In this document: in pieces, positions 61,408 to 64,000 of the stretch | Layout: every line of letters begins with the position of its first letter | How positions within the stretch are numbered: position 1 is the stretch's first letter | NCBI GenBank assembly: GCA_022566535.1 | Contig: JADFIR010000002.1 | Span: 124,001 to 188,000, forward strand | Length of the DNA stretch: 64,000 bases | Direction of reading: 5' to 3' | From: Planctomycetota bacterium | Lineage (GTDB): Bacteria > Planctomycetota > Phycisphaerae > Phycisphaerales > SM1A02 | Notes under the pieces: model-generated | What the model was told of the DNA's origin: nothing | Database searches by the model: none | Seen by the model: only the letters and a program-made list of their open reading frames with translations | Made by a program: the position numbers and the translations under genes

Positions 61408-64000
61408 TCAGTCAGTGCTTGAGTCCATCCTCGTCGGCTCGATGCGCCGCACGATATCCAGCAGAGCGAGCGTCTCCAGGTCGCGTACCATCGCGGTGCC
61501 CACGACCATCGGCAGCGAGGTCGCGGTCGCTTCGATGGTCAGGCCCGCGTCGGTGAGGGCCTGTTTCGTCTCATCATCAACGCTGGTCACGAGAACCGTC
61601 AGGCGTCGTGACTCCTTGCGAGCCGCGCTGTCCGCAGGACGGTCTTCGTCGGCGCGCAGCTGCACAACCATCTCATACAGCCGCTCATCGAGCACACGCC
61701 GCACACGTGCCACGCGCCGGGCCTTGGTGAGGACCGCTTCAAGCTGCTTGCGGGCCTCCTGGCCGAGCTTGGCGATCGTCGCGTCGCGCTGGGCTTCGTC
61801 AAGCGATTCGTCCGCCAGCGCATCGCGCATCTTCACGCCGATCGCATAGTCGGGTCTCGATTCAGCGAGTAGCTCGGCGATCGTCTTGGCATCGTCGATC
61901 TCGCCGTTTTTGACGAGGTCTGCCACTCCCATCGCCAGGTGCTCGGCGAAGATCGGCCGGCCGGCGACGACGGACACCGGACGGGAGACGTCCTTGAACA
62001 ATTCCCCGAGAATCGGGATGTCACCGAGCAGCGGAACGCCTGGCGCCTCACCTGCCTTGTCGAGTTCGTTGAGGAACACGTGGGGAATTTGCACGATGCT
62101 AATCTTGCCGTTGACAACCGATGCTTGGGCGTCGTCCGCGCTCGTCGGCGCGCGCTGCCCGGGGAAGGTGATGGTTCCCGACTCGCCCGCTTTCCTAGAA
62201 GCACCGGAGCCGCCGCCGAAGCCACGACCACGGGAAAGGCCTGTGGCCGCAGCGCCAGCGCCGGACTCCGACATCAGTTGGTTGAGCGGGCTGGCGAGCT
62301 GGCTTGCGTCGGCCTCCTTCAGCATGACTCCAACCGGTGGGCCGGGCGGTGTGCGCGGCCCTGGAACCTTCGCTCTCCCACCGGGGCCGCTCGGCGTCGA
62401 GGCCAGCTGCGGGGGCGTAAATTCGGGGAATCGGGATGCATGCTTCGCGGCCTGCTCAAAGAACGCGGCGTCTGCTGAAGTCCTGCTGCCGTTTATCACA
62501 ATGACCTCCGTGCCTCGCGTCTGCAACTGAACGCCGAGGAAGATTGCCTCCTCGGCCTCGTGGTCGGCGACGCCGCCGAAGATGCCTTCGTAGGAGACGC
62601 CCGCGGGCATCTCGATGGGCACGGCCACGAGCACCGGCTTGCCGCCGATGGTCATTCGCGACTTCTCCACGGCCACGAAGCTCGTGTACTGAGTCATGAT
62701 CTGGAACTGCTCGCCCAGGGCGATGATTTGTTGTTGAAGGTCGGCTGGGAAGGCGTTCTGCTGAGCAGCTCTGAGGTCCTGGTTCATGATCGCCTCGATC
62801 TTGGCTCGCGCCCAAACGGTTGCGATCACATCGTGCTCAGCCTGCGTCTGCGGCAGCTCCAGGTCGATGGTACGGGTATACGGCCCGGCCCCGGTTCGCC
62901 CGCGAATGGTCAGCGTGCCCTTTCCGGGGGTCGTGTATCGGCCGAGAATGACCAGGGGCTTGACGTCGAACAGGTCGGGCACGGCGTCCGGCGAGGGCAG
63001 CAGGTCGGTGACCTGCAAACCATCGCTGAACTGAAGCTCGATATCCGTCAGCACCGGCGTCTCGATGCGCTTCGTGAAGCGATCGACGGCGTCGTCGGCG
63101 TCGGCCTCCAGCAATACGAACTCGACCTCGCCGCGCCCGGCCTGTGCCATGCCTTCCAGGAGGTAGCGATTGACCGAGTTGCCGATGCCGAAGCTGAACA
63201 CCCGCGTCGTGTGAGCGTTTTCTTTGACTGCGTTGATGATGCCCATGTCGTTTCCGACTTTGCCGTCGGTGAGGAACAGGACGATCCGCATCGGCTTGGC
63301 CTGGGCAGGTTCATCGACGTGGCGGGCCTCATCGACAATGAGGACCCGACGGCCGTCTTGGGTCGTCCACCGGCCGGTTACCAGCATGTGCGCGGCCCTG
63401 ATGTGCACATGCGGCTCGAGGCCGGGGACGACCAGGCTGTCGTCATTGGGAAGGCGAACGGTCGCGGCGGGCGCCTCATCTGCTGCGGCGTCCAGGTTGG
63501 CGACGTCGATATCGCCGCAGGACAGCAACATGGTGACCGTTCGGCCGTCGGCGGAAAGGTTTGCGACATCCCATGGGCTCAGCGGCTGCGGTCCCTCACC
63601 GACGGTTTGCACGAGCGCGGCTTCGATCGCTTTCATCATCTCGGTCCCGCCGCCACCTTGTCGCGATTCGACGAACGCCTTAGCTTCGGCGCGGTTCTCG
63701 GCCGTGGCTGGTCGGGGGGTGCCCCACAGAATCGCGGTGCGGCCGGCGAACGTGATGATGTTGAACGCGTCGGCCGGCCGCATGGCGTCGATCGCCCGCG
63801 TCATCACTTCCTTGGATTTCTCGATCGGGAAGCCGCTCATCGAGCCGGAGGTGTCCATCACGAAGATCAGCTCGCGCGGCCCAACGTCTGCGTCCTGGAC
63901 ACGATCCGGGGGTTGCAAGATCAGGGTGAAGAAGCCGCCGGAATAATCGCCATGCTGCTCGGACGTGTGGATGAACGTCGCTTCCTGGATTGCCTCGGCC
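61408..64000 (-). CDS. VIT/VWA domain protein, 5' end outside window
   Basis: The frame is open to the window edge, so the N-terminus lies beyond it; at least 863 residues are visible. The first codons end a VIT-type domain (FIHTSEQHGDYSGGFFTLIL). A VWA domain follows with an intact metal site, FVMDTSGSMSGFP, and IVLFLTDGKVGND. A second region around GVPLLGDIPILGELFKDVSR (61987-62044) repeats the loop found near the end of type II/III secretins. The C-terminus is helical. VIT-VWA proteins are usually envelope or secreted; export cannot be confirmed without the start. Confidence 0.85.
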   Translation of the reverse strand, partial: AEAIQEATFIHTSEQHGDYSGGFFTLILQPPDRVQDADVGPRELIFVMDTSGSMSGFPIEKSKEVMTRAIDAMRPADAFNIITFAGRTAILWGTPRPATAENRAEAKAFVESRQGGGGTEMMKAIEAALVQTVGEGPQPLSPWDVANLSADGRTVTMLLSCGDIDVANLDAAADEAPAATVRLPNDDSLVVPGLEPHVHIRAAHMLVTGRWTTQDGRRVLIVDEARHVDEPAQAKPMRIVLFLTDGKVGNDMGIINAVKENAHTTRVFSFGIGNSVNRYLLEGMAQAGRGEVEFVLLEADADDAVDRFTKRIETPVLTDIELQFSDGLQVTDLLPSPDAVPDLFDVKPLVILGRYTTPGKGTLTIRGRTGAGPYTRTIDLELPQTQAEHDVIATVWARAKIEAIMNQDLRAAQQNAFPADLQQQIIALGEQFQIMTQYTSFVAVEKSRMTIGGKPVLVAVPIEMPAGVSYEGIFGGVADHEAEEAIFLGVQLQTRGTEVIVINGSRTSADAAFFEQAAKHASRFPEFTPPQLASTPSGPGGRAKVPGPRTPPGPPVGVMLKEADASQLASPLNQLMSESGAGAAATGLSRGRGFGGGSGASRKAGESGTITFPGQRAPTSADDAQASVVNGKISIVQIPHVFLNELDKAGEAPGVPLLGDIPILGELFKDVSRPVSVVAGRPIFAEHLAMGVADLVKNGEIDDAKTIAELLAESRPDYAIGVKMRDALADESLDEAQRDATIAKLGQEARKQLEAVLTKARRVARVRRVLDERLYEMVVQLRADEDRPADSAARKESRRLTVLVTSVDDETKQALTDAGLTIEATATSLPMVVGTAMVRDLETLALLDIVRRIEPTRMDSSTD

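Overview
The window reads as a GC-rich chromosome segment of a planctomycete, probably of the Phycisphaerae type. This rests on family recognition, not on a search: a secreted FG-GAP protein ends in paired EF-hand/dockerin-like repeats (ILDLLxLLAxWG) and carries repeated DCNGNGIPDECD stretches; there is a long MoxR/DUF58/VWA operon with a DUF4175-like protein and a cyclase-fold protein; and a REP-associated transposase and a short LPGGSSL-type protein are of kinds I associate with this phylum. Coding density is high and most gene starts overlap as ATGA or GTGA within operons.

Layout. 1-3.6 kb: a cut membrane protein, then a compact methyltransferase / P-loop ATPase / TudS-like cysteine protein cassette and a small membrane protein. 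3.6-6.0 kb: a secreted FG-GAP protein on the minus strand, flanked by two orphan copies of its own dockerin-like tail. 6.1-12.3 kb: an integrative element with two small HTH proteins, a TOPRIM/RepA-like primase-ATPase, a Cro-like regulator and a tyrosine integrase whose last codons are read antisense through a host tRNA-Glu(CTC) gene. 12.5-16.3 kb: RNase Z-like protein, dnaA, a short AT-richer gap (possible origin) and mutM. 16.4-30.0 kb: an eight-gene MoxR-DUF58-VWA envelope operon. 30-43 kb: trpD, lgt, holB, comEC, a PQQ-type sugar dehydrogenase lipoprotein, two tandem VKOR-DsbA-DsbA fusions and argS. 43-51 kb: arsC, a B12-binding/MeaB GTPase fusion, two small membrane proteins, MmgE/PrpD, a convergent HicB/HicA pair, a frameshifted gene, fbp and thiolase. 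51.2-54.4 kb: a markedly AT-richer island. 54.4-64 kb: acyltransferase, methyltransferase, SpoIIE-type phosphatase, NAD-dependent epimerase, lipoprotein, ubiX, a REP-flanked RAYT transposase and a cut VIT/VWA protein.

The best candidate for an undescribed system is the AT-rich island: an HExxH putative metallopeptidase (51835-53373) overlapping a dCTP-deaminase/dUTPase-fold protein fused to a C-terminal zinc ribbon (53279-54232). It is followed by a decayed second copy of the same zinc-ribbon end with host-like composition. dCTP deaminases are known antiphage effectors, so a regulated nucleotide-depletion module is a reasonable hypothesis, but it is inference. Other notable points are the convergent HicA/HicB genes sharing a CTAG stop, the tandem thiol-oxidase fusions with one dead thioredoxin domain each, and the orphan dockerin-like tails.
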